The position numbers and the translations under genes are program-made. From positions 124,001 through 188,000 of the forward strand of contig NZ_JAKCWP010000002.1 of assembly GCF_028767125.1 (NCBI RefSeq): 64,000 nt of DNA. Direction: 5' to 3'. The notes below the pieces were generated by a model. The model was given only the letters and a program-made list of their open reading frames with translations. It was not told where the DNA came from and did not search any database. Position 1 is the first letter of the stretch; each line of letters opens with the position of its first letter. Below, one piece after another: positions 31,005 through 40,727 of this stretch. Origin of the DNA: Chelativorans sp. YIM 93263. Its GTDB lineage: Bacteria; Pseudomonadota; Alphaproteobacteria; Rhizobiales; Rhizobiaceae.

Positions 31005-32225
31005 CTATGCTCCGACTCTGCCCGGTTTTTCTTGTTGGTACAGGACCATAGCGCCGAGAACGACGAGGCAGGCGACGGCGACGGGAAAAATGATCCAGTT
31101 CAGCATTTCCCAGCCGAACGCATTGTAGACCTGGCCGGACATGAGCGAGGAAAACGCCACCATAGAGAAGAGGACGAGATCGTGCACGCCCTGCACCTTG
31201 TTCTTCTCTGAGGCCCGATAACAGTCCGCGACCATGGCTGTCGCACCGATAAACCCGAAATTCCAGCCCACACCGAGCAGGACAAGCGCTAGCCAGAACT
31301 GCCACAGAGCAATACCCGAAAGGGCAACGAGGCCGCACCCGATCAGCAAGAGAAGCCCCGTCGCGACGACGCGTTGCTTGCCGAAACGAGCGATGAGGCG
31401 CCCGGTCACGAAGCTCGGCGCAAACATGGCCAGCACGTGCCAAGAAATCCCGAGAGTCGCCTCGTCGGGAGAAAATCCGCAGCCAACCATTGCGAGTGGC
31501 GCACCTGTCATGACGAAGCTCATCAGGGCAAACGTGCTGACACCACAAAGCAGAGCCACGATGAAGCGCAACTGCATCATGATCTCAGGCAGAGACCGGG
31601 GCGGCTGATGGTCGTTCAGCTGCGCCGAGGGCGCATCCTTGGGCAGACGGAGAAAGAAGAGGGTAAACGCCCCGACAATGGCTAATCCGATCACCGAAAC
31701 GAAAGCGCCGGCGAACATGACAGGCTCGAAAAGCTCACGGGTATGAATGGCTGCCTGGGGACCAATGATTGCGGCGAAGACACCTCCGGTCAGCACCCAA
31801 CCGATGGCGCGCGGTTTGAAGTTCTCCGGTGCGTTATCCACCGCGGCAAATCGGTACTGCTGGATGAAAGCATTTCCGGCCCCCACCAGGAGCATGCCGA
31901 GGGAAAACAGCCAGAAACTGGCCTGAAACAGACCAAGAGCGGCGACAGCGCCGCCGAGAGCGGTTACGCCCGTTCCCGAGATTAAACCGTTTCGGCGGCC
32001 GACGGCCTGCATCAGCATCGCCGCGGGCAAGGCCGCCAACGCCACTCCCACGTTGAACCCCGTAACAGGTGCGGTTGCCAGCGATTTATCGGCACCGAGC
32101 AGATAATCTCCTGCCAGTCCACCGAGAGAGATTGCGATGGGGGCGCTCGCCCCGACCACTGCCTGCGCCATTCCGAGAACAATTGCGGTGCGCTTGGCTT
32201 CTCTCTCGAGGGACGCTTCGCTCAC
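31005..32225 (-). CDS. MFS transporter
   Basis: A 406-residue major facilitator carrier with about 12 membrane helices. The motif-A-like loop between helices 2 and 3 is [13 protein letters not shown], and the second-half equivalent is [14 protein letters not shown] longer cytoplasmic loop ([21 protein letters not shown]) divides the halves. It belongs to the YfkF/Bcr-like set often found beside nusB in rhizobia; the substrate is not predictable. It starts at GTG 32225, overlapping the nusB stop as GTGA. Confidence 0.9.
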   Translation of the reverse strand: MSEASLEREAKRTAIVLGMAQAVVGASAPIAISLGGLAGDYLLGADKSLATAPVTGFNVGVALAALPAAMLMQAVGRRNGLISGTGVTALGGAVAALGLFQASFWLFSLGMLLVGAGNAFIQQYRFAAVDNAPENFKPRAIGWVLTGGVFAAIIGPQAAIHTRELFEPVMFAGAFVSVIGLAIVGAFTLFFLRLPKDAPSAQLNDHQPPRSLPEIMMQLRFIVALLCGVSTFALMSFVMTGAPLAMVGCGFSPDEATLGISWHVLAMFAPSFVTGRLIARFGKQRVVATGLLLLIGCGLVALSGIALWQFWLALVLLGVGWNFGFIGATAMVADCYRASEKNKVQGVHDLVLFSMVAFSSLMSGQVYNAFGWEMLNWIIFPVAVACLVVLGAMVLYQQEKPGRVGA

Positions 32226-32725
32226 GTGGCCGCCTCTCCCTGGTTTTGGGAGCGGCTTCGACGCGCTGCTCGATCCAGAACGGCGTTGACCAATTTTGGT
32301 TCTTCGTCCTCGTAAAATGCCTTGGCGATATCGATATACTCGGAAACGATGACCGCGACCGGCACGTCCCGGCGCTCCATCAATTCATAGACACCGGCGC
32401 GCAAAATCGCTCGCAAGGTGGAATCCAGTCTGGAAAGCGGCCAGTCGGGAGTGAGCGACTGGTGAAGCAACGGGTCTATGGTCCGTTGATTCTCGACAAC
32501 ACCGGCCAGAATCGCTCGAAACCATTGGGCATCGGCCTCGCGATAGACATCGCCATCGATTTCCCTGCCGAGGCGAAAAGACTCGTATTCGGCAGTGGTT
32601 TCCAGGAGGCCGGTCCCTCCTACGTCCATTTGATAAAGTGCCTGCACGGCAGCAAGCCGCGCTGCGCCGCGCTTATTCGCCGGGCGAATATTGGCCGGTT
32701 TTCCGGCTTCTTCTGATTTTGCCAA
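32222..32725 (-). CDS. nusB: Transcription antitermination factor NusB
   Basis: NusB binds boxA RNA with S10 to prevent rRNA transcription termination. The 167-residue all-helical protein has [53 protein letters not shown] and the [26 protein letters not shown] signature. I start at TTG 32725, with GGAG six bases upstream and one base after the ribH stop; an in-frame TTG at 32755 would lie inside ribH. Confidence 0.93.
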   Translation of the reverse strand: MAKSEEAGKPANIRPANKRGAARLAAVQALYQMDVGGTGLLETTAEYESFRLGREIDGDVYREADAQWFRAILAGVVENQRTIDPLLHQSLTPDWPLSRLDSTLRAILRAGVYELMERRDVPVAVIVSEYIDIAKAFYEDEEPKLVNAVLDRAARRSRSQNQGEAAT

Positions 32726-32726
32726 T

Positions 32727-33191
32727 TCAGGCTCCCAATTGTTCCTTGAGCGCAATCATCTTCAATGCGGCGGCTGCGGCGGCGTAGCCCTTGCCGCCCG
32801 CATGTCCGTCTTCACTCTGCTCTATACGTGCCAACGCCTGTGCTTCGTTCTCGACTGTAAGGATGCCGTTGCCGAGTGCCAGGGAATGCGTCACGGCAAG
32901 ATCCATGAGCGCACGGCTCGACTCGTTTGCAACCACGTCGAAGTGGTAGGTCTCACCGCGAATCACGCAACCCAGTGCAACGTAACCGTCATATTGCTTG
33001 ACGCCTTTCTCAGCAGCCGCGATCGCGTATGAAATCGCCGGTGGGATCTCCAGCGCGCCGGGTACAGTGACGACTTCGTAGCGCGCGCCAGCCGCATCCA
33101 ATGCCGATCTGGCACCTTGCAGGAGGCCATCTGCGATGTGATCGTAGAAGCGCGCCTCGACGATCAGAATATTCAGGTCGTTGATTGCCAT
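32727..33191 (-). CDS. ribH: 6,7-dimethyl-8-ribityllumazine synthase
   Basis: Lumazine synthase condenses the pyrimidine intermediate with dihydroxybutanone phosphate. The 154-residue protein shows [61 protein letters not shown] with the catalytic His, and [16 protein letters not shown]. It is 23 bases downstream of ribE and followed by nusB. Confidence 0.97.
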   Translation of the reverse strand: MAINDLNILIVEARFYDHIADGLLQGARSALDAAGARYEVVTVPGALEIPPAISYAIAAAEKGVKQYDGYVALGCVIRGETYHFDVVANESSRALMDLAVTHSLALGNGILTVENEAQALARIEQSEDGHAGGKGYAAAAAALKMIALKEQLGA

Positions 33192-33214
33192 TTTTTCTCC
33201 AAAGAAGCGGTGGA

Positions 33215-33829
33215 TTAGGCCTCTTTGCCTGCCTCTGCAAGCCGTGCCGCATAGCGAGCCATGGTGTCGACTTCCAGATTGATGGAATCACCCGCCGCTC
33301 GCTCACCCCAGGTTGTGACCGCCAGTGAATGCTGGATCAGGAGCACATCAAACTGGTTTCCGTCGACACCATTGACCGTCAACGATGTTCCATCCAGGGT
33401 CACCGACCCCTTCGGTGCGATGAACTTCGCGAACTCGGATGGCGCTTGGAGAACGAAACGCACAGCCTCGCCCTCATCCCGCCGTTCGATGATCCTGGCC
33501 TGGCCGTCGACGTGCCCGGAAACGATGTGACCGCCTAGCTCATCGCCGATCTTCAAGGGCCGCTCAAGATTGATTTGGGTCCCTTCTTTCCACCCGCCGA
33601 CAGTCGTCAGCCGGAGTGCTTCATCCCATGCCTCCACCTCAAACCACCTCTGGTTTGAACCTGGTTCCGGCAGGGCAACCACGGTGAGGCACACACCTGC
33701 GCAGGCGATCGAGGCGCCAATCTGGATCGTTTCAGGATCATAGTTGGTCTCGACTCTCAGTCGCGCACCTTTGTCGAGGAGGCGAATTGACTGGATGGCA
33801 CCGACATCGCTGACGATCCCTGTAAACAT
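33215..33829 (-). CDS. ribE: Riboflavin synthase (alpha chain)
   Basis: The 204-residue enzyme dismutates two lumazines to riboflavin. It has the expected two similar barrels: [18 protein letters not shown] with [13 protein letters not shown], and [17 protein letters not shown] with [15 protein letters not shown]. Start ATG 33829 overlaps the ribD stop (TGATG). There is no FMN riboswitch directly upstream, as ribD and nrdR precede it without gaps. Confidence 0.96.
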   Translation of the reverse strand: MFTGIVSDVGAIQSIRLLDKGARLRVETNYDPETIQIGASIACAGVCLTVVALPEPGSNQRWFEVEAWDEALRLTTVGGWKEGTQINLERPLKIGDELGGHIVSGHVDGQARIIERRDEGEAVRFVLQAPSEFAKFIAPKGSVTLDGTSLTVNGVDGNQFDVLLIQHSLAVTTWGERAAGDSINLEVDTMARYAARLAEAGKEA

Positions 33830-34959
33830 CACCCGATCCTTACATATTCAAAATAGGAATCATTGCCGAACTGAGCTTGGCGGCCAAGCGTGAAGCCAGC
33901 AGGGATATGGTCAGGCAGGATCGGCGAGGCAATGCCTTCTACTCCGATTTCCTTTGGGCCAACGAAGAGAGACAGCCGATCAACCAGTGCCTCGGTAAGG
34001 AAGGCACGTGCTGTTTGCGCCCCGCCTTCCACCACGAGACTGGAAAATCCGCGATTGGCAAGATCCTCCAGAAGCTCAGGTAGCGCAACTTGATGCTCAT
34101 GCAATTCTACCGCAACGAAGCCCGCGCCGGCATCAGAGAGCATTTTCCTATGAATTGGATCAGCGTTCTGAGGTGATGCAACGAGTAACGGCACCTGCCC
34201 GGCACTACTGACGAGCGTTGACCCGAGCGGAAGCTGGAGAGCCGGATCCAGCACGATTCGCGTTGGAGAGCGCGCTTCCAATCCAGGCAGGCGGCAAGTC
34301 AGAGACGGGTTGTCGGCCAGCGCCGTGCCGATGCCGATCAGGATGGCATCGGCCTCCGCCCGCATAAGGTGCACCTGCCGACGGGAGATCTCGCCCGTAA
34401 TTGGAATCTGCCCCTTTCCCGCCACGCCGATTTTACCGTCACGCGAAATGGCAAGTTTCAGAATGACTTCAGGACGTTTCTTCACGGAACGAGCCATATA
34501 TCCCGCCAGGAGATCCGCTGCTTCATCCGCGAGCACGCCTTCGACCACTTCGATTCCCGCTCTACGGAGCATGGCATAACCCTTACCGCTGACCCGCGGG
34601 TCCGGATCACTTGCCGCTCCGACCACCCGGCGAACGCCCGATGTGATAAGCGCTTCCGCGCAGGGCGGCGTGCGCCCGTGATGAGCGCAGGGCTCCAGTG
34701 TCACATAAGCAGTCGCCTCACGGGCGCGCTCGCCGGCTTCCTTGAGGGCCCGTGGCTCGGCATGGGGCCGACCACCTATGGCGGTGACACCGCGCCCGAC
34801 GATATGGGGCCCGTCCCCATCATCGCGCACTAGGAGCGAGGCAACCGACGGATTGGTGCCGGTCAGGCCAAGGTGACGGCGGGAGAACCGTATCGCGGCG
34901 GCCATGAAGCGCCGGTCGATGTCCTCCCGCCCGGATGTATGAGGCGGTTTGTCCTGCAT
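33829..34959 (-). CDS. ribD: Bifunctional riboflavin deaminase/reductase RibD
   Basis: The 376-residue protein catalyses deamination and side-chain reduction of the pyrimidine intermediate. The N-terminal deaminase binds zinc through GRPHAEPRAL and TLEPCAHHGRTPPCAEAL. The C-terminal reductase includes RPEVILKLAISRDGKIG, RAEADAILIGIGTALADNPSLTCR and FSSLVVEGGAQTARAFL. It lies two bases from nrdR and overlaps ribE. Confidence 0.97.
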   Translation of the reverse strand: MQDKPPHTSGREDIDRRFMAAAIRFSRRHLGLTGTNPSVASLLVRDDGDGPHIVGRGVTAIGGRPHAEPRALKEAGERAREATAYVTLEPCAHHGRTPPCAEALITSGVRRVVGAASDPDPRVSGKGYAMLRRAGIEVVEGVLADEAADLLAGYMARSVKKRPEVILKLAISRDGKIGVAGKGQIPITGEISRRQVHLMRAEADAILIGIGTALADNPSLTCRLPGLEARSPTRIVLDPALQLPLGSTLVSSAGQVPLLVASPQNADPIHRKMLSDAGAGFVAVELHEHQVALPELLEDLANRGFSSLVVEGGAQTARAFLTEALVDRLSLFVGPKEIGVEGIASPILPDHIPAGFTLGRQAQFGNDSYFEYVRIG

Positions 34960-34961
34960 GC

Positions 34962-35426
34962 TTATTCGGCGTCCGGAGCGCCCTTCAACTCGCCGAGGAC
35001 GTCCTGAAAATCCTTGGCCTCGCGGAAATTGCGGTAAACTGAAGCATAACGCACATACGCCACATCATCGAGCGATTTAAGCGCCTCGACAACCAGCACA
35101 CCAATCTCGTTCGTAGTGACCTCGCTCTCGCCAGAACTTTCGAGCTGGCGGACGATCCCGGTGACTGCGCGTTCCACTCGCTCCGGATCGACATTACGTT
35201 TGCGCAATGCAATGTCGAAAGAGCGATGCAGTTTGTCCCGGTCAAAAGGCACCTTGCGGCCGGATCGCTTGATGACGACGAGATCACGAAGCTGCACACG
35301 CTCGAAGGTTGTGAAGCGGCCGCCGCAATCCGGACAGGCGCGCCTGCGCCGAATGGCGGCGCCATCTTCAGCAGGGCGCGAATCCTTGACCTGAGTATCT
35401 TCGGACTGACAGTAAGGACAGCGCAT
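34962..35426 (-). CDS. nrdR: Transcriptional repressor NrdR
   Basis: NrdR senses (d)ATP and represses ribonucleotide reductase genes. The 154-residue product has the N-terminal zinc ribbon ([17 protein letters not shown] ... [17 protein letters not shown]) and an ATP-cone ([40 protein letters not shown]). It sits between glyA and the rib genes, the usual alphaproteobacterial arrangement. Confidence 0.97.
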   Translation of the reverse strand: MRCPYCQSEDTQVKDSRPAEDGAAIRRRRACPDCGGRFTTFERVQLRDLVVIKRSGRKVPFDRDKLHRSFDIALRKRNVDPERVERAVTGIVRQLESSGESEVTTNEIGVLVVEALKSLDDVAYVRYASVYRNFREAKDFQDVLGELKGAPDAE

Positions 35427-35466
35427 TCAGATCTCTTTGTTCGTCCAGATTGCATGTACGGGCACG

Positions 35467-36780
35467 TTACCCGAGATAAGGGTAAAGCGGGAATCTTTCG
35501 GTGAGCATAAGCACCTTACTCTTGACTGCTTCCTCGACCGCCAGATTGCCTTCATCTGAATTGGCCGCTTTCAGCCCGTCCAACACTTCTCCGATCAGCT
35601 TGCCGATTTCATTAAACTCGGCAATACCGAAACCTCGCGTTGTTCCAGCAGGGGTTCCGAGCCGGATCCCGGAGGTAACCATCGGTTTTTCCGGATCAAA
35701 AGGAATGCCGTTCTTGTTGCAGGTGATGTTAGCGCGGCCGAGTGCAGCCTCGGCCCGTTTACCGGTCGCGTTCTTGGGCCGCAAGTCCACCAGCATCAGA
35801 TGGTTGTCGGTGCCGCCGGAGACAATGTCGAGCCCAGTCTCCTGCAGGCTTGCAGCAAGCGCGCGCGAGTTTGCGACCACCTGGTGCGCATAGGCCTTGA
35901 ATTCGGGCTGAAGAGCCTCTTTCAGCGCAACTGCTTTGGCTGCGATCACATGCATCAAAGGACCGCCTTGCAGGCCGGGGAATACGGCGGAATTGACCTT
36001 CTTCGCCACCGCTTCGTCATTCGTCAGAATCATGCCGCCGCGCGGTCCACGCAGAGATTTGTGCGTCGTGGTGGTCACGACATGCGCATGCGGCAGTGGA
36101 GATGGATGAGCATCACCAGCAACCAATCCGGCGATATGTGCCATATCGACCATCAGATATGCACCGACACTGTCGGCGATCTCACGGAAGCGTTTCCAGT
36201 CCCAGGTGCGCGAATATGCCGTGCCACCAGCCAGAATCAGCTTCGGCTTGTGCTCGTGGGCGAGACGCTCCACCTCATCCATATCGAGGAGATGATCGTC
36301 ACGGCGGACGCCATATGAAACAACGTTGAACCATTTTCCGGACATATTGACCGGCGAACCGTGGGTCAGATGGCCGCCGGAATTGAGGTCCAGTCCCATG
36401 AACGTGTCGCCCGGCTGCAGCAATGCGAGGAACACAGCCTGATTCATCTGGCTTCCGGAATTCGGCTGAACGTTGGCGAATTCGCAACTGAAGAGTTCCT
36501 TCGCCCGCGAAATTGCCAGATCCTCGACCACGTCAACGAACTCGCATCCGCCGTAGTAGCGCCGGCCGGGATAACCCTCAGCATACTTGTTGGTCAGCAC
36601 AGTACCCTGTGCCTCGAGTACTGCGCGGGAAACGATGTTTTCCGACGCGATCAGTTCGATTTCCTGTCGCTGACGGCCTAACTCGTTTCGAACCGCATGG
36701 AAGATGTCAGGATCGGCTTCCTCAAGCGGTTGAGAAAAAAAGGTTTCGGTCGTGACCGTAGCGGCTGACGCGTTTGCCAT
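35467..36780 (-). CDS. glyA: Serine hydroxymethyltransferase
   Basis: The 437-residue PLP enzyme interconverts serine and glycine with tetrahydrofolate. Features are [39 protein letters not shown], and the PLP lysine in [16 protein letters not shown]. The N-terminal 20 residues ([15 protein letters not shown]) are a normal rhizobial extension. It leads the glyA-nrdR-rib-nusB cluster, with a 40-bp gap to nrdR. Confidence 0.98.
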   Translation of the reverse strand: MANASAATVTTETFFSQPLEEADPDIFHAVRNELGRQRQEIELIASENIVSRAVLEAQGTVLTNKYAEGYPGRRYYGGCEFVDVVEDLAISRAKELFSCEFANVQPNSGSQMNQAVFLALLQPGDTFMGLDLNSGGHLTHGSPVNMSGKWFNVVSYGVRRDDHLLDMDEVERLAHEHKPKLILAGGTAYSRTWDWKRFREIADSVGAYLMVDMAHIAGLVAGDAHPSPLPHAHVVTTTTHKSLRGPRGGMILTNDEAVAKKVNSAVFPGLQGGPLMHVIAAKAVALKEALQPEFKAYAHQVVANSRALAASLQETGLDIVSGGTDNHLMLVDLRPKNATGKRAEAALGRANITCNKNGIPFDPEKPMVTSGIRLGTPAGTTRGFGIAEFNEIGKLIGEVLDGLKAANSDEGNLAVEEAVKSKVLMLTERFPLYPYLG

Positions 36781-36921
36781 GACGGTGTTTTCCCCTTAGC
36801 GCATTGAAGCTACTTGTCCGAACGGACCTGCGCGCATTACCACTTTTCCATGGCTGCGACCACGCTTTGAGCAGAATTTCTGGGTTATAATGTACAATCG
36901 AACGACATGTCACAGCGCAAC

Positions 36922-36950
36922 AAAAAAAGAGCCGCGAGAGAGCGGCTCTT
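36922..36950 (-). terminator. Rho-independent terminator after the L,D-transpeptidase gene
   Basis: On the minus strand a 9-bp stem (AAGAGCCGC with GCGGCTCTT, six-base loop) is followed by a run of T complementary to the A tract at 36922-36928. It lies 24 bases past the ldt stop and insulates the glyA promoter region. Confidence 0.88.
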
Positions 36951-36973
36951 GAAGATCATTCAAATTTTTTGAC

Positions 36974-38233
36974 TTACAGCGCAGTGGAAATCTGCAGTTC
37001 CGATGCGCCATCACGGCCATATATGTCGTCCCGGAAATGAACGGCACCGTCGCCTGACGACCAAGCCGAAATATAAACGAAATGGACGGGGACGGCATCT
37101 GCGAGGCTGATATGCACGTCCTCCGCGCTCTGAATCGTGGTCTCGATTTGCCGCCGGCCCCAATCTGGCGTGTCGCGCAAGAGCCACGTTACCAGATCAC
37201 GCACATTCTGGACACGCACGCACCCCGAAGAATGGAAACGTTCCTGATCTCTGAAGAGTTGCTTCTGCGGCGTATCATGCATGTAGACAGCATGCTGATT
37301 GGGGAAATTGATCTTTACGGAAGCCATGGCGTTGATCTCGCCGGGATCCTGCCGAAAGCGATATCTCGTCGCCTCGTCTGTCGACCAATCCACCGTCATC
37401 GGATCCACCTCGGATCCGTCCGGTGCAATCAGCCGGATATTGTTATCCGCAAGATAATTCGGATTCTCCCGCATCAGCGGAATGATATCGCGACGCACGA
37501 TGGAGACGGGTGCATTCCAATAGGGATTGAGAATGATCTCGTTGATATTCGAGCTTAGAATCGGCGTCTGACGATCCACCTTGCCGACGATAGCGGTATG
37601 GCGCAGGACGACTCGACTGTTTTCGACAGCCTCGATTTCCGCAGCCGGTATATTGACCATGACAAAACGCTGGCCAAGTGAACGACCTGTCCCTTCGCGC
37701 AGCCGCGCGAGATTGGTCTCCAACTGCTGCAAGCGCACAGGGGCTGAGACGTTCAATGCTGAATAGGTGTACTGCCCCGTAACGCCATCGGTGGGCAGAC
37801 CGTGACGAGCTTGAAAGCGCTTCAAAGCGGCGTCGACATAGGAGTCAAACGCCGGGGACATGCCCGCGCGTGTCGACAGGTCTCCCGAAATCATGAGCCG
37901 CCGGCGTAGCAGTTCCACATCAGGATCGACGACGCCGAGCTGCAGCTTTTTGGTTGCAGGGACTGTCGGCCATCCCCCAGACGATGCGATCCGTGAATAA
38001 TCCGCAATCGCCTGATTGAGGAAGTGTACGGTGTCGGGATGCAGCGTCGGACGAGTGGAGGCCACCCTACCGCCGCTACTGACTTGAGCGTCAAACTGAT
38101 CGCCCCATGAGCTGCGCCCCGGGGAACCGATAATTGTATCGACCAGATTTTGCGCACTGACCGGTCCGGCAAATGCCGCAGCTGCAGAAGCTGCAACTCC
38201 CCTCATGAAAATACGGCGGCTAGTTCCCGTCAT
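36974..38233 (-). CDS. Tat-exported L,D-transpeptidase (YkuD) with peptidoglycan-binding domain
   Basis: A 419-residue periplasmic enzyme that forms or edits 3-3 cross-links or attaches proteins to peptidoglycan. The N terminus MTGTSRRIFMRGVAASAAAAFAGPVSA has a twin-arginine motif (SRRIFMR) and an Ala-X-Ala cleavage site. A PG-binding helical domain follows (DAALKRFQARHGLPTDGVTG). The catalytic YkuD site is HDTPQKQLF ... HSSGCVRVQN with the nucleophile Cys. An LdtR-type regulator lies immediately upstream. The large spacer within the YkuD domain resembles the YcbB class. Confidence 0.93.
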   Translation of the reverse strand: MTGTSRRIFMRGVAASAAAAFAGPVSAQNLVDTIIGSPGRSSWGDQFDAQVSSGGRVASTRPTLHPDTVHFLNQAIADYSRIASSGGWPTVPATKKLQLGVVDPDVELLRRRLMISGDLSTRAGMSPAFDSYVDAALKRFQARHGLPTDGVTGQYTYSALNVSAPVRLQQLETNLARLREGTGRSLGQRFVMVNIPAAEIEAVENSRVVLRHTAIVGKVDRQTPILSSNINEIILNPYWNAPVSIVRRDIIPLMRENPNYLADNNIRLIAPDGSEVDPMTVDWSTDEATRYRFRQDPGEINAMASVKINFPNQHAVYMHDTPQKQLFRDQERFHSSGCVRVQNVRDLVTWLLRDTPDWGRRQIETTIQSAEDVHISLADAVPVHFVYISAWSSGDGAVHFRDDIYGRDGASELQISTAL

Positions 38234-38430
38234 GCACCGACCTTTACTGCTAAAATCCATCACGTTGTTCTTAGGTGACATTCGCCGAGGCAGGGTTAAT
38301 TTTCCCCCAACGGACGATATCGAGAGTATACAAGTCATCGAGTGCAATTGTGGTATTTGCATGACGCCGCGCGCTGGTATCCAGCCGTAACGACCCTGCG
38401 CTCTCACGTCGCCGCCGAATGTGAAACGCC

Positions 38431-38946
38431 TTACATGCGATATGCGATCGTGTCGTTCCAGAAGCGATCGAGACGCTGCAAAGCGCGATTGACCTGCCGG
38501 AATTCCTCGGCCCCTATTCCGCCGACCTGCTCGATTGAACCGATGTGACGGTCATGAAGCCTGGCGACCATATCGGCAACTTCCCTGCCCTTGTCTGTCA
38601 ACCGAATACGCACCGAACGCCGGTCGACGCGGGAGCGTTGATGGTGAACGAAGCCCATATCAACGAGTTTCTTGAGATTGTAAGAAACATTGGAGCCTAG
38701 ATAGTAGCCGCGCGAGCGCAACTCACCCGCCGTCAGCTCCGAGTCGCCGATGTTGAACAGAAGCAGCGCCTGAATGGAGTTGATATCGCTCCGGCCATTA
38801 CGCTCGAACTCGTCCTTGATTACGTCGAGAAGTCGACGGTGGAGCCGCTCGACAAGCTGCAAGGATTCGAGATAGAGCGAGCGCAGCGCGTCCTTGGATT
38901 CTTCACTGGCAGACGTTTTCCTTGTCGCAACTTGCGATTTGATCAT
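38431..38946 (-). CDS. MarR-family regulator, LdtR type
   Basis: A 171-residue winged-helix regulator. Its core is DINSIQALLLFNIGDSELTAGELRSRGYY, YNLKKLVDMGFVHHQRSRVDRRSVRIRLTDKGREV and a C-terminal dimerisation helix. In Liberibacter and Sinorhizobium, LdtR activates the neighbouring L,D-transpeptidase gene (established work on that family). Here the transpeptidase follows on the same strand after a 197-bp spacer, which would hold its promoter and any LdtR site. Confidence 0.9.
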   Translation of the reverse strand: MIKSQVATRKTSASEESKDALRSLYLESLQLVERLHRRLLDVIKDEFERNGRSDINSIQALLLFNIGDSELTAGELRSRGYYLGSNVSYNLKKLVDMGFVHHQRSRVDRRSVRIRLTDKGREVADMVARLHDRHIGSIEQVGGIGAEEFRQVNRALQRLDRFWNDTIAYRM

Positions 38947-39082
38947 AACTGGTGCCTTTCGTTTGACGCCGGTGAATTTGTTTCTCTCTCACCTTGCGTG
39001 CGACCCTAACCAAGGCACCTAAAATTCGACTTAAACGTCAGCCTTAACAACGTCTTACATTGAGAAGCCTGATTTTAGGGCT

Positions 39083-39109
39083 AAAAAGCCGTTAACCCGG
39101 GTTAACGGC
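39083..39109 (-). terminator. Palindromic terminator at the end of the DUF6163 gene
   Basis: A perfect 22-bp palindrome (39088-39109, arms GCCGTTAACCC / GGGTTAACGGC) includes the stop codon of the minus-strand DUF6163 gene. On that strand it is followed by five T residues, which fits an intrinsic terminator with a CCGG loop overlapping the coding end. Confidence 0.75.
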
Positions 39110-39524
39110 GGGAGTGCGCACCGCGCAGATAAAGGACGATGCGCAGCCCGGCATAACAGCCGATCATCAGCATTTGAAAACTTAGAAGCCAGACGCGATT
39201 CCCATATAGATCGGGAAAAGCGCCGTACATGACGATTTCCGTCCCCGCACATAGTATCCAGACCACAGGCCCCCACGAGGCAAGCATCCACAGCCCTACC
39301 GCTGCAAAAGGAAAAAGTACGGCAAGCGGAACGGCCGTCATCTGCCAGTAGATTGGCATGAGATCAAACCGCCAGGTCGATCCCTCGAAAAAACCGAGAA
39401 GCCTGATCCAGTACGCAACGCCCTCGACAATGCAGGCGAGCGCTACAGCGCGCAGGAACACCTCAAGCGTTTGCTCGAGAAGCGACGGCCTTGAGCGCAG
39501 GCTGGCCGCCATGTCGTCGGTCAC
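39102..39524 (-). CDS. DUF6163 family membrane protein
   Basis: A 140-residue inner-membrane protein of unknown function with four predicted helices: FLRAVALACIVEGVAYWIRLLGF, WQMTAVPLAVLFPFAAVGLWMLA, VVWILCAGTEIVMYGAF and LLSFQMLMIGCYAGLRIVLYL. The family is largely confined to Hyphomicrobiales. The start overlaps the HIBCH-like stop by four bases, so it is translated from the same transcript. Its stop lies inside a palindromic terminator. Confidence 0.8.
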   Translation of the reverse strand: MTDDMAASLRSRPSLLEQTLEVFLRAVALACIVEGVAYWIRLLGFFEGSTWRFDLMPIYWQMTAVPLAVLFPFAAVGLWMLASWGPVVWILCAGTEIVMYGAFPDLYGNRVWLLSFQMLMIGCYAGLRIVLYLRGAHSRR

Positions 39525-40564
39525 AATTGTAGTTCCTCCTCACCAAGCTGAGCAAAGTAGGATTTGACAGTTGCAGGATCAATTTCCTTACGCAAGCCAG
39601 GCTCCCAAACGGGCGCTTGTGTCTTGTCGATGAGGGCTGCGCGTACGCCCTCGTAGAAATCATGCCCGTCCAGCATGCGGTTGGTGATCCGATATTCCAT
39701 GCGCACGCAGTCGTCCATGGAAAGCGACGCTCCCCGGCGAACCTGCTCGAAGGTCACGTAGAGGCTGGTTGGTGAACGTTTCTCAATTATCTCCAACGTT
39801 TCCTCAGCAAATTCGTCACCTCGGCTTGCAGCCTCCTTGAGGCTTTCTATACAGGCGTCCAGTGTATCCCGTGAAAAATGGCGCTCGATATCCGACAGCT
39901 TAGCGTTCTCCTCGACCGCTTGGCCCGAGGCATTCCGCGTCAAACTGGAATCGGGATCGCCGGTCTCAACAAGTTCATCTAGTACGCCACCCAAATCGTC
40001 CGAGTCGACCATGTGTGTGCCGAGTCCCACCTGCATTGCCTCATCGTGCCCGATGCGATTGCCCGTCAATGCCAGGTACATTCCATAGTTGTTGGGGAGG
40101 CGCGAAAGCAGATAGCTACCGCCGATATCCGGGTAAAAGCCGATTCCGACCTCCGGCATCGCGAAAAGAGCCTTTTCCGTGAGCACTCGATGGGAGCCAT
40201 GGAAGGACACTCCGACGCCCCCGCCCATCACGATGCCGTCGATCAGCGCTACAAACGGCTTGGGAAAACGTGCGATAGCGGCGTTCAGGCGGTACTCGTC
40301 TGCAAAAAAGCCAATCGGCCGCTCACCGGCACGAACGGCCTTGTAGACGGCCACGATGTCTCCGCCGGCGCAAAAGGCCCGGCCATTACCCTTTATAATG
40401 ACCGACCGAACAGAGTCATCCCGCTCCCATTCAGACAACGTCCGGCTGATCGCTCGGATCATGTCGTGATTAAGGGCATTTAGCGTCGACGGACGGTTGA
40501 GCGTGATGATACCCACGTTACTACGCCGCTCGAAGAGAATCTCACCTTCACCCTTATCGTTCAA
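39521..40564 (-). CDS. 3-hydroxyisobutyryl-CoA hydrolase / enoyl-CoA hydratase family protein
   Basis: A 347-residue crotonase. It fits HIBCH (valine degradation) more than plain hydratases by length and by MGGGVGVSFHGSHRVLTEKALFAMPEVGIGFYPDIGGSYLLSRL, with the oxyanion-hole Gly in KGNGRAFCAGGDIVAV. The C-terminal RITNRMLDGHDFYEGVRAALIDK is the HIBCH tail. It is divergent from hemB and overlaps the DUF6163 gene. Confidence 0.9.
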   Translation of the reverse strand: MNDKGEGEILFERRSNVGIITLNRPSTLNALNHDMIRAISRTLSEWERDDSVRSVIIKGNGRAFCAGGDIVAVYKAVRAGERPIGFFADEYRLNAAIARFPKPFVALIDGIVMGGGVGVSFHGSHRVLTEKALFAMPEVGIGFYPDIGGSYLLSRLPNNYGMYLALTGNRIGHDEAMQVGLGTHMVDSDDLGGVLDELVETGDPDSSLTRNASGQAVEENAKLSDIERHFSRDTLDACIESLKEAASRGDEFAEETLEIIEKRSPTSLYVTFEQVRRGASLSMDDCVRMEYRITNRMLDGHDFYEGVRAALIDKTQAPVWEPGLRKEIDPATVKSYFAQLGEEELQL

Positions 40565-40727
40565 TCGAACCTCCCTGAAACCTGCATCACAGGTGATTAT
40601 GTGCGCCCTGTCCCCGCGTCAATGCGAGCTCTACGCTTTCCGCTTCTGGCCGAAGATATTACTCACCTGTTTGCATTTTCGCCGGAGCGCCATCGTGATA
40701 GAAAATCCAGAAACTGGAGTACCATCC

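Noticed and set aside
30865-31548. N-terminal extension of hppA by 228 codons
   Set aside because: The extension is Arg/Cys-rich, overlaps the MFS gene in another frame, and hppA homologues start at the membrane helix beginning MTMLYVV.
34960-35466. FMN riboswitch ahead of the rib genes
   Set aside because: ribD follows nrdR by two bases and nrdR follows glyA by 40; there is no room for one and no matching conserved elements were seen.
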